Positions 15,993 through 23,018 of a stretch of DNA of 64,000 nucleotides are shown one piece after another. The notes below the pieces were generated by a model, which was given only the letters and a program-made list of their open reading frames with translations, ran no database searches and was not told the origin of the DNA. A program made the position numbers and the translations under genes. The DNA lies in the NCBI GenBank assembly GCA_022821905.1, contig JAJECS010000007.1, positions 1 through 64,000 on the forward strand, given 5' to 3'. Each line of letters starts with the position of its first letter. Within the stretch, counting starts at the first letter, position 1. The DNA comes from Chloroflexota bacterium (lineage in GTDB: Bacteria; Chloroflexota; UBA11872).

Positions 15993-17977
15993 GCGCCGGG
16001 CGCCTCCTGCCGGCGCAGCCACACATCCATGGTGCTGGGTCCTCGATTGGCCCAGGCGAAGTAGGGAATAGCGCGGATGGCCACCGGAGCCGTGGGCGCA
16101 CCGTTCGCTTGGTTATCGACCGACACGCACTGATAGAGCGCACCGCGCTCGGGCGTCCCCGAGAGCGGGACAGCCGTCATGTCCAGCAGCGTCATCCCCG
16201 GCAGGCGCTCGTCGGCCGGCCCGGCAGTGACCGCCGCGTCATCGGGCAGCGCGAAGGCGTCCTGCTCCAGCCCGGGGCGGTCGTGGGATTCGACGCAATA
16301 GATCAAGGGCCCGCGCGCCAGCGCCACCCGGCCGACGTTGGCCGTCACGCGCGGGTCGCTCACCAGGCGACGCGGCGGCATGGGCAGCCGCAGGATCACC
16401 CGGTCGCCCGGGGCCCAGACTCGGCGCAGGGCGGCGTAGTCGCCGGTTGCCGGCGATCGGTGGAGATCAGCCGCTGCGGGGGCATGACCGGAGGCCCCCT
16501 CACCCCAGCCCTCTCCCTCGAAGGGAGAGGGGGCCGGAACCGAATCGGCGGGGACTACCTCAACGGTCGCGGCGTCACACCACCCGGGCACGCGCAGCCG
16601 CAGCTCCGCCGGACTCTCCGGCGCCTGGCGCACGGTGAGCCGGATCTCGCCAGACCATGGATAGTCCGTGTCCACCTCTAGGGATAGACGGCCCGCGCCC
16701 GGCACGTCGGCGTCCACCCGGCCCGCCACGAACTGGTGCACCCACAGCGCGCGCTCGGACACGCCGTAGAGGTAGCCGGACAGGCTGGCGAGCAGGCGCG
16801 CCAGGTTCGGCGGGCAGCAGGCGCACTCGAACCACTCCACTCGGGCGTGCCCCGCGGCGGCGCTGAGCGGGTTGGGATAGAAATAGTGCGCGCCGTCCAG
16901 CGACAGCCCCGCCAGCATGCCGTTGTAGAGCGTGGTTTCCAGCCAGTCGGCGTAGCGCGCCTCGCCCGTGCCGGCGAGCAGGCGCCAGTTCCACATCACG
17001 CCGGCCACGGCGGCGCACGACTCGGCATATGAGTTGCGGTTGGGAAGGTCGAAGGCGTCGCCGAACGACTCGCCGGCCCAGTGCGCCCCCAGACCGCCGG
17101 TGACGTAGACCCTGGTCTCGTAGGCGCTGCACCAGAGCCGCTCCGCCCCTTCCCACAGCGCGCCGTCCTCGAGCTCCAGGCCGGCGTCGGCCAGCCCGCA
17201 CGCCAGGTAGACCGCCCGCACCGCGTGTCCCGCAATCTCCTGCTGCTCGGCCGCCGGCTCGTGGTCCTGCAGGTAGCGATATCCACCAATCCGCGGCGGC
17301 TTCCGACCGCGCTGGTCGAGGAAGAACCTCGCCTGCTCGGCGTAGACGCGTTGGCCGGTCTCGCGCGCCAACTCGACCAGCGCCAGCTCGATTTCGGGAT
17401 GTCCGTCCGCCGTTTCTCGGGCGTCGGGGCCGAACTCGGCGCAGATGTGATCGGCCAGCCGCACGACCACGTCCAGCAGCGCGGTCGACCCGGTCGCGCG
17501 GTGGTGGGCGATGCCCGCCTGGATCAGATGCCCGGCGCAGTACAACTCGTGCTTGTTGACGAGGTCGCTGTAGCGCTGGTCGGCCCGCTCCAGCGCGAAA
17601 TAGGTATGGAGGTAGCCGTCCGGCTGCTGCGCGGCGGCGATGTCGTCGACCAGCGCGTCCACCAACGCCCGCAGCCGCCGATCGTCGCGCCCGGCCAGCG
17701 CCCAGCTGGCGGCTTCGAGCCACTTGTAAACGTCGGACTCGTCGTAGTAGCGCCCGCGAAACGGCGCATCCACGCGGCCCGAGACGCGGCGGATGTTGTC
17801 GAGGCGGCCCGTGGCCTCGCACTGCGCATGCTGCGTGGGCAGCGTGACGCCGTACAGCCGGTCGAGCCAACCGCGCCAGAACCCGTCCCCAATCCGCACC
17901 GCCTCGATGGGCACCGGCTGGACCGCGGCCCCCGGCGTGCGGCGGGTGTCGGTCACCAGCGCCGTCATGGACGCCAT
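15989..17977 (-). CDS. GH127 family glycoside hydrolase (beta-L-arabinofuranosidase-like)
   Basis: This 662-residue protein has an (alpha/alpha)6 barrel followed by beta domains. The family's zinc and catalytic residues are visible: the Glu-x-Cys of SYAESCAAVAG and the adjacent cysteines of FECACCPPNLARL. Other matching segments are RVSGRVDAPFRGRYYDESD and YVTGGLGAHWAGESFGDAFDLPN. No signal peptide is seen, so it is probably intracellular and acts on imported plant- or algal-type oligosaccharides. About 33 residues near position 490-525 (APSPFEGEGWGEG and neighbours) are encoded by an inserted palindromic repeat and are not part of the family fold. Confidence 0.9.
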   Translation of the reverse strand: MASMTALVTDTRRTPGAAVQPVPIEAVRIGDGFWRGWLDRLYGVTLPTQHAQCEATGRLDNIRRVSGRVDAPFRGRYYDESDVYKWLEAASWALAGRDDRRLRALVDALVDDIAAAQQPDGYLHTYFALERADQRYSDLVNKHELYCAGHLIQAGIAHHRATGSTALLDVVVRLADHICAEFGPDARETADGHPEIELALVELARETGQRVYAEQARFFLDQRGRKPPRIGGYRYLQDHEPAAEQQEIAGHAVRAVYLACGLADAGLELEDGALWEGAERLWCSAYETRVYVTGGLGAHWAGESFGDAFDLPNRNSYAESCAAVAGVMWNWRLLAGTGEARYADWLETTLYNGMLAGLSLDGAHYFYPNPLSAAAGHARVEWFECACCPPNLARLLASLSGYLYGVSERALWVHQFVAGRVDADVPGAGRLSLEVDTDYPWSGEIRLTVRQAPESPAELRLRVPGWCDAATVEVVPADSVPAPSPFEGEGWGEGASGHAPAAADLHRSPATGDYAALRRVWAPGDRVILRLPMPPRRLVSDPRVTANVGRVALARGPLIYCVESHDRPGLEQDAFALPDDAAVTAGPADERLPGMTLLDMTAVPLSGTPERGALYQCVSVDNQANGAPTAPVAIRAIPYFAWANRGPSTMDVWLRRQEAPGA
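16496..16532. repeat. Palindromic repeat inserted in frame inside the GH127 gene
   Basis: The core is CCCTCTCCCT-CGA-AGGGAGAGGG (16509-16531), preceded by CCCTCACCCCAG. This is the pattern of a widespread intergenic repeat of high-GC genomes; a related copy lies between genes at 31889-31951. Here it is translated in the open frame as PSPFEGEGWGEG without breaking the gene. Confidence 0.75.
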
Positions 17978-18128
17978 GCGCCGTGGTTCACCCGTATTCC
18001 CAGGCGTGTTTCGGGCAAGACAGTCACCATGCCCCGCCTAGCTCCGTGTCGCCGCCGCAGGCTCGATTGTCGTACCCGGCAAACAGCGTGGCTACTCACG
18101 CCAGGGCTGAGTATCCCGGGACCGGCTG

Positions 18129-18758
18129 TCACCACCCCGCTGGCTTGATGATGATTCCCACCTCATCCCTCAGTCTGTCGGGCAGCCGGCTTCGTCGCAG
18201 ATGGCTCTTCCAGAGGCGCTTGACGTAGGTTGCGGCGTCTGCCAGCTCCCTCGGACTGCTGTTCTTGGGGTCGGGATTGACGAGTGTGACTCGAAGGCCC
18301 AGATCGTCCCGCACGTACCGCATTGCGCCGGAGAAGTCCGCGTCATTGGACATGACCACCGCCTGCTCGTACTCCGCGTTGAATCCGTCAACCAGGAGTC
18401 GGGTGGCGAGGTTCACGTCCGATCCCTTCTCCTCCGAGTCCCTGACCAGGACGTGAGGCGGCAGCCCCACCACCGGCTCAGCCAGAGGACGGCGCTTCAC
18501 GCCGGACCGGAAGACGCCGAAGTAGGCATCGAATCCCGGCAGCGTCGCCAGAGCTCTCAGGTAGATGAGTTGACGCTGGGCTTGTCCTGGGTTGCCGGGG
18601 CGCACGTCCAGGCGGGCCGTGAAGTAGCAGATCCTGCGGATGTCGTCCTGGGGAAAGAGGGTCTCGGCCAGCTTCCGCAGGTCGAGCCACCTGAAGGGCG
18701 TGTCCTTCAGGGCGCGGTAGTAGAGATTGAAGCCGTCGATGTACAGGTTCGTAATCAA
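18129..18758 (-). CDS. NYN-domain protein (DUF88 family), second copy type
   Basis: This 209-residue protein is a shorter NYN nuclease. LYIDGFNLYYRAL gives the first catalytic Asp. EEKGSDVNLATRLLVDGF is the typical DUF88 motif, and AVVMSNDADFSGAMRYV gives the last acids. Translation starts at TTG 18758 with GGGAG about 10 bases upstream. A stable UUCG-capped hairpin lies 23 bases before the start codon, echoing the arrangement at the other NYN gene. The two NYN proteins are not close paralogs. The role is likely RNA cleavage; no partner gene is adjacent. Confidence 0.85.
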   Translation of the reverse strand: MITNLYIDGFNLYYRALKDTPFRWLDLRKLAETLFPQDDIRRICYFTARLDVRPGNPGQAQRQLIYLRALATLPGFDAYFGVFRSGVKRRPLAEPVVGLPPHVLVRDSEEKGSDVNLATRLLVDGFNAEYEQAVVMSNDADFSGAMRYVRDDLGLRVTLVNPDPKNSSPRELADAATYVKRLWKSHLRRSRLPDRLRDEVGIIIKPAGW

Positions 18759-18780
18759 ACCCTACTCCCATACAAAGACA

Positions 18781-18804
18781 GAGACCGCCCCGAAGGACGG
18801 TCTC
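18781..18804 (-). promoter_or_regulatory. UUCG-loop hairpin upstream of the NYN gene
   Basis: On the minus strand GAGACCGTCC-TTCG-GGGCGGTCTC forms a 10-bp stem, with one G-U pair, closed by a UUCG tetraloop. It is followed by TGTCTTTG, so it is only weakly terminator-like. It lies in the 5' leader of the NYN gene. Confidence 0.65.
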
Positions 18805-18890
18805 GACCCCACCGTCGAATCGATAGGGGTGGTGACCAAGCATACTACGAGCGGAAACTAGATCCCCACATCACCGAATACCCTGACGGT

Positions 18891-19025
18891 ATCGCACGGA
18901 CGCCTGCCGCCCCGCGCGCAGGGTCTTGTGGTCGAGGGGCCGCGCTGCGCCAGGAGGAGTTGCGGGAAGCTTGGTAGCGCGCCCGGCGTCTTGAGGCGCC
19001 AGGGACCATCGCCCCGATGGAGTGA
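18891..19025 (+). pseudogene. Decayed DUF4160 gene copy
   Basis: The reading HGRLPPRAQGLVVE matches the intact DUF4160 protein at 21614-21874 (HGRLPPRAHGLVVE). A frameshift follows, then AALRQEELREAW, a stop codon, RARRLEAPGTIAPME and the stop. The copy thus has one frameshift and one nonsense change and lacks the first 40 residues. It sits between the NYN gene and hisI. Confidence 0.85.
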
Positions 19026-19074
19026 GCCCAGCGCGTGGCGAACCGAGCGGAACCCAAGTAACCGGAGGACCTTG

Positions 19075-19530
19075 ATGGCCTGGAAACGTCCCAAAGAACT
19101 CACGAGCACCGACGAGCTCGAAGAAGGCTCTGACATAGCCCTCGACTTCGGGCGGTTCTCCTCTGCCAGCGGTCAGGGCGTGGTTCCGGTCGTGGCCCAG
19201 GATGTCGAGACCCGCGACGTGCTGGTGCTGGCCCACGCGAACCGGGCCGCCGTGGACCACACCCTGCGCGAGCGGGTGGCGGCGTTCTGGAGCCTGTCGC
19301 GAGACCGCCTGTGGGTAAAGGGGGAGACCTCGGGCAACCAACTCGATGTCGTCGACGTGCGCGTGAACTGCGAGCAGAACTCGCTGCTGTATCTCGTCCG
19401 CCTGCGCAAGGGCGGCGTGTGCCACACCCTGGAGGACGGAGAGGCGCGCCACAGCTGCTACTACCGCCGGATCGACGGCGATCGGCTGGAGCCCGTGGCC
19501 TGCAGCTGTTCGGGGAACCAGAACGGTTGA
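19075..19530 (+). CDS. hisI: Phosphoribosyl-AMP cyclohydrolase
   Basis: This 151-residue enzyme opens the purine ring of phosphoribosyl-AMP in histidine synthesis. It shows GVVPVVAQDVETRDVLVLAH, FWSLSRDRLWVKGETSGN and the zinc cysteines in NCEQN, GVCHT and HSCYYR. There is no HisE domain fused and no other his gene near. The usual metal-binding Asp motif (DCDxD) reads Asn-Cys-Glu-Gln-Asn here. I believe some HisI lineages carry this variant, but I cannot confirm it. The ATG at 19075 follows GGAGG at 19064-19068. The decayed DUF4160 copy lies just upstream. Confidence 0.85.
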   Translation: MAWKRPKELTSTDELEEGSDIALDFGRFSSASGQGVVPVVAQDVETRDVLVLAHANRAAVDHTLRERVAAFWSLSRDRLWVKGETSGNQLDVVDVRVNCEQNSLLYLVRLRKGGVCHTLEDGEARHSCYYRRIDGDRLEPVACSCSGNQNG

Positions 19531-19649
19531 CGCCTCCGTCGGTGGACCGCGCCGCGTGCAGCGTCGGGGCTTCGCCAGGCTGGAGTCCCTAGCGCGTATC
19601 GACGGCGGAATAGACTTGCCCTCAAGCCATTGCCGCGGGATTCCGACAG

Positions 19650-20519
19650 TTGCCCACGCCCGACGCGCCACCTGAGGTCGCCGCATACGTCGGCGAAGGC
19701 CAGTTCGGCCCGGCCTATCAGGTCATGCTGGCCGGCGACGCTAATGCTCCGGGGTCCGTGGTTCGCGAACTCTCGCAACGCATGATCCGGCTCGACGCCG
19801 CGACCGCCGACTATCTCTATGGGTCCTACACGCCCACGACGCCGCGCTATCGGACCGGATCACGGCCGGTGCTGGAGCGCTTTCTGGGCGAGGCAACCGC
19901 CGGCGCCACATTACCGGAGGAGCGCGTTGACGGCATCGCCCGCTGGTGTGCGGCCATCGCGGAGGCCGCCGACGACATGAGTCTTGACGATCTCCGGCTA
20001 GGAGGCACCGAGGAAGCCATCGTCGAGCGCGGCACCGACTGGTGCACCGATTTGTCCCGCGTTGGCTGCGTGCTGTGCCAGGTCGCCGGATTGCCGGCCA
20101 GGCTCGTGTACCTGTTCAACACCGAGGCGGCCTACAGCGGTCATGTGATCGTCGAGGTGCTGCGCCAGGGTAGGTGGGGCTGCGTCGATGTCGTGAACGG
20201 AGTCGTCTACCGCCACCAAGACGGCACGCCGGCATCGACGTGGAATCTCCAGCGCGCCCCTCACCTCATCGCCATCCACCGGCGGCTTCACGGAGGATAC
20301 GGCTCGGCTGCCCAGTTCCTGGGTGCCGCCATCGTGAACTACTTCGTGTGGGAAGCCGACCACTACGACTACACGGTCAGCGCGCTCAACCCCTACACCC
20401 GCTCGATCCTGGAGCAGTCCGTGCGCGGCTGGCCGGGCGGCCTCCGCTGGCTGCACGGCGAGGACGAGTCGCCGCCGGCCGGGCGGAAGATGTCGTCGCA
20501 CATCGCGCCGTCCCGTTGA
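19650..20519 (+). CDS. Transglutaminase-like domain protein
   Basis: This 289-residue protein has a papain-like transglutaminase core. A Cys-rich helix (DWCTDLSRVGCVLCQVAGLPARLV) is followed by YSGHVIVEVLRQGRWGCVDVVNG, giving the Cys, His and Asp expected of the triad. No signal peptide is seen. The start is probably TTG 19650; there is no strong ribosome-binding site. Such proteins act as peptidases, amidases or crosslinkers; the substrate is unknown. A TPR-containing frame follows. Confidence 0.7.
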   Translation: MPTPDAPPEVAAYVGEGQFGPAYQVMLAGDANAPGSVVRELSQRMIRLDAATADYLYGSYTPTTPRYRTGSRPVLERFLGEATAGATLPEERVDGIARWCAAIAEAADDMSLDDLRLGGTEEAIVERGTDWCTDLSRVGCVLCQVAGLPARLVYLFNTEAAYSGHVIVEVLRQGRWGCVDVVNGVVYRHQDGTPASTWNLQRAPHLIAIHRRLHGGYGSAAQFLGAAIVNYFVWEADHYDYTVSALNPYTRSILEQSVRGWPGGLRWLHGEDESPPAGRKMSSHIAPSR

Positions 20520-20557
20520 GCCCGCACGCAGCCTGGGCTACCGAGCGGTGCCTACAG

Positions 20558-20953
20558 TTGCTTGGCTGCCACTTTGACGACGGAGGGACTCCGACCTTGC
20601 AGCAGCGGCCTCGACGGCGTCGGAGCCTGGTAGCGCTCACCGCCGCGCTGGACCGGGCGACGACGCAGAGTGCGAAGGCTCGCGCCCACTATGACCTTGC
20701 CCTCTTCCATGACAACAACGGGCGAGAGGCCCAGGCGATTCCCCACTACCGGGAAGCGCTCGCGCTGGGCATCGATCCCGGTCTAGAGGCGGAGGCGTTC
20801 GCCTGGATGGCAAGCAGCCTGTTCAAGACCGGCTCGCACACGGAGGCCACTAGCAGCGCGCATCAAGCCCTTGGTCTCACGGACGACCCGTCACTCAAAC
20901 GGTTCCTCGTCCGGCTCCTTCGACGTATCGACCGAGCCATGAACGAACGGTAG
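20558..20953 (+). CDS. TPR-repeat protein, possibly 5'-truncated
   Basis: The frame encodes two to three tetratricopeptide-like repeats: ARAHYDLALFHDNNGREAQA, then IPHYREALALGI and AFAWMASSLFKTGSHTEATS. That architecture is used for protein binding. There is no ATG or GTG at the front. TTG 20558 is the best in-frame start, without a convincing ribosome-binding site, and the first 35 residues are low quality. Half of a palindromic repeat (GCACGCAGCCTGGG) lies at 20524-20537. It may be a shortened gene whose 5' end was lost. Confidence 0.5.
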   Translation: MLGCHFDDGGTPTLQQRPRRRRSLVALTAALDRATTQSAKARAHYDLALFHDNNGREAQAIPHYREALALGIDPGLEAEAFAWMASSLFKTGSHTEATSSAHQALGLTDDPSLKRFLVRLLRRIDRAMNER

Positions 20954-21324
20954 TTCGGCGAGGTACACGCCTACCGTCGGCGTGAGCCGACAATCGATGC
21001 GGCTAGCGCAGGCGGCTGGCGAGCGCCGCGACATCGTCCGCGCGCAGCGCTGCAGCGAAGCTCTCCCCGGCGCCCATTCGCTCACGACTCCATCGATCGG
21101 CTGGTTTGGATCACCATAGCCCCGTGACCCCAGCGGCTGTGCGGTCGACGGGATCTCACGCCAGCGCCGTTTCGATTGACGCCGGCCTCCTTCCCAGGCT
21201 GCACGCAGCCTGGCCCACCGCGCTGTCCTCATGCGCGAGTGGTTACCATCGGACCGACCAGCGCCGCGGCGCTGGCGGCGGTCATTCATGCGATTCCTAC
21301 GCGAATGCGTCTCGAAGGACACCA
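20954..21324. other. Intergenic with palindromic repeat
   Basis: This 371-base stretch has no convincing gene. It contains CCAGGCTGC-AC-GCAGCCTGG at 21194-21213, a member of the repeat family at 2065, 31847 and 36748. A 24-codon frame on the minus strand (M-GAGESFAAALR...) at about 21002-21077 could be a gene remnant, but I cannot name it. Confidence 0.45.
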
Positions 21325-21621
21325 ATGCCGAACACGCTGAACCGGCCAACCGACGTCGAAGCCCGAGCAGGGCATCGCCTATGGCTGCGGTACGTCGACG
21401 GCACCGACGGGGAGGTTGATCTGTCGCACCTGGCGGGGCGGGGCGTCTTCAAGATGTGGAAGTCCCCGGGATGCTTCGAATCGGTGCGCATCGCGCCGAC
21501 CGGAGGCATCGCCTGGGGAGATGACGTCGAACTCTGCCCGGATGCGCTCTTTCTTCGGCTCACCGGCAAGACCCTCGCCGACGTGATGCCGGTCGCCCAG
21601 CACTCAGCCGAGATTGCCTGA
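21325..21621 (+). CDS. DUF2442 domain protein
   Basis: This 98-residue protein has the DUF2442 pattern: LRYVDGTDGEVDLSHL, GVFKMWKSPGCFESVRI and GGIAWGDDVELCPDALF. It overlaps the following DUF4160 gene by eight bases. The DUF2442-DUF4160 pair is common in bacteria and is suspected to be a toxin-antitoxin-like module, with DUF2442 as the likely regulatory partner. The function is unproven. The ATG at 21325 follows GAAGGA. Confidence 0.8.
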   Translation: MPNTLNRPTDVEARAGHRLWLRYVDGTDGEVDLSHLAGRGVFKMWKSPGCFESVRIAPTGGIAWGDDVELCPDALFLRLTGKTLADVMPVAQHSAEIA

Positions 21622-21874
21622 GCTCTGCCGGTTCTACGGGATCGTCATCCGGATGTACTTCGACGATCACGGACCGCCGCACTTTCACGCCTTGTACGGC
21701 GGAGATGAGGCTCTTGTGGATATCGAGTCCCTGGCGGTGTTGCACGGACGTTTGCCTCCCCGCGCTCACGGACTTGTCGTCGAGTGGGCTGCGCTGCGTC
21801 AGGAGGAGTTGCAGGAAGCCTGGAAGCGCGCCAAGCGTCTCGAGGCGCCGGGCTCGATCGCCCCGTTGGACTGA
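21614..21874 (+). CDS. DUF4160 domain protein
   Basis: This 86-residue protein has the family signature GIVIRMYFDDHGPPHFHALYGG, here read over residues 10-31, followed by ALVDIESLAVLHGRLP and a helical C-terminus. It starts with TTG at 21614, overlapping the DUF2442 gene, so the pair is coupled. A decayed second copy lies at 18891-19025. Known partners suggest a small accessory or toxin-like module; the biochemical role is unknown. Confidence 0.8.
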   Translation: MPELCRFYGIVIRMYFDDHGPPHFHALYGGDEALVDIESLAVLHGRLPPRAHGLVVEWAALRQEELQEAWKRAKRLEAPGSIAPLD

Positions 21875-21923
21875 GTCCGACACGCGGCAACGATCATCGT
21901 CCGCATGTGCCCGGCTGAGCGCT

Positions 21924-22826
21924 TCAACCCGCGCTGTCCGGCCTTTCGCCGATGGCGTCCAGCCGGCGCTTGGCCTCGGCGTAGACATCCGGGGCCAACG
22001 GACCGCGCCGCTCCGTCGCCAGGTTCTCCTGCAGGTGGGCCGGATTCTTGGTTCCCACGATGATCGTGTGCACGTCCGGGTGACTCAGCGTGTACCGCAG
22101 CATGAAGGCCGTGCGGCTCTCGCCCGCGGCGCGCAGCTCGTCCAGATTGGCCTGCTCGAACTTGTCCCAGGCATCGGCCCGACCGCCGCCCTCGCCGGGC
22201 TCGCCTTTCTGGACGCCCCCTCGGATCACGGTCCCGATCCCGGCCTGAGCCGACTCGCCGATCCACTCCTCGTGCTCGCGGTTTAGCGCCGAATACGGGA
22301 TCTGAAAGAGATCGAACGACCCCCACTCGATGAACGTCGGCAGATTCGGCACCGAAGTCGACGTGGCGATGTGCCGCACCTTCCCCTGTGCGCGCATGTC
22401 GTTCAGCGTGTCCACCACGCCCTCGCGCTCCGATTCCTCGACGGACGCGCCGTGCAACTGCATCACGTCGACGTAGTCCGTCCGCAGCAGCTCCAAACTC
22501 TGCTCCAGCCCGCGCATCAGGTTCTTGCGGGTCCAGACGTGCTGACCGCCGGCGGGACCCACGCAGCCGCACTTGGTGGCCAGGAAATACTCGTCCCGCC
22601 GGTCGGCGATGAAGCGGCCGATCAGCTCCTCGCTCCGCCCGTAGTCGTTGGAGGTGTCGATGTAGTTGATCCCCGCGTCGAGCACCGCCGTGAGAATGGC
22701 TTCCGCCTCGGCATCGGTGGTGGCGCGCCCTCGCGGCCCGCCGCGGACCTCCATCGCGCCGTAACCCAGGCGCGTCACTGCTAGACCCGTTCGTCCCAAC
22801 GTCGCGGTCGCCATTTGCTCGGCCAT
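21924..22826 (-). CDS. Aldo/keto reductase
   Basis: This 300-residue NADPH-dependent oxidoreductase has a TIM-barrel fold. The catalytic Asp and Tyr are in YIDTSNDYGRSEELIG, the Lys in FLATKCG and the His in DVMQLHGASV. The NADP-binding end carries TIIVGTKNPAHLQEN. The ATG at 22826 has GGAG just upstream. A Cys-Gly-Cys after the Lys may be a small lineage insertion. It reduces aldehydes or sugars, and the substrate is not evident. It stands alone between the DUF4160 pair and rel. Confidence 0.88.
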   Translation of the reverse strand: MAEQMATATLGRTGLAVTRLGYGAMEVRGGPRGRATTDAEAEAILTAVLDAGINYIDTSNDYGRSEELIGRFIADRRDEYFLATKCGCVGPAGGQHVWTRKNLMRGLEQSLELLRTDYVDVMQLHGASVEESEREGVVDTLNDMRAQGKVRHIATSTSVPNLPTFIEWGSFDLFQIPYSALNREHEEWIGESAQAGIGTVIRGGVQKGEPGEGGGRADAWDKFEQANLDELRAAGESRTAFMLRYTLSHPDVHTIIVGTKNPAHLQENLATERRGPLAPDVYAEAKRRLDAIGERPDSAG

Positions 22827-22902
22827 GACTTCTCCAATGATGTGGTGCGTTGCTCGCCGGACTCGCCTCACGGTACCCCGCGCGCCACGCATGGCCATTT
22901 CT

Positions 22903-22930
22903 CGTCACCCCGGCGAAAGCCGGAGTCCAG
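22903..22930. repeat. Dispersed inverted repeat (CGTCACCCCGGCGAAAGCCGG type)
   Basis: A GAAA-loop stem CCGGC-GAAA-GCCGG (22910-22923) is followed by AGTCCAGG, with the mate GAAATGACGGAC at 22994-23005. This is the common 'gtcattcccgcgaaagcgg' class of intergenic repeats; related copies are near 141 and 42061. Confidence 0.6.
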
Positions 22931-23018
22931 GGTCGTGGCAGCGAGCATGGGGCGGTGCGCCCGTGCAGCGGGGCACTGGATTGAGGCCGCCGCCGAAATG
23001 ACGGACGGGGTGCGGCGA

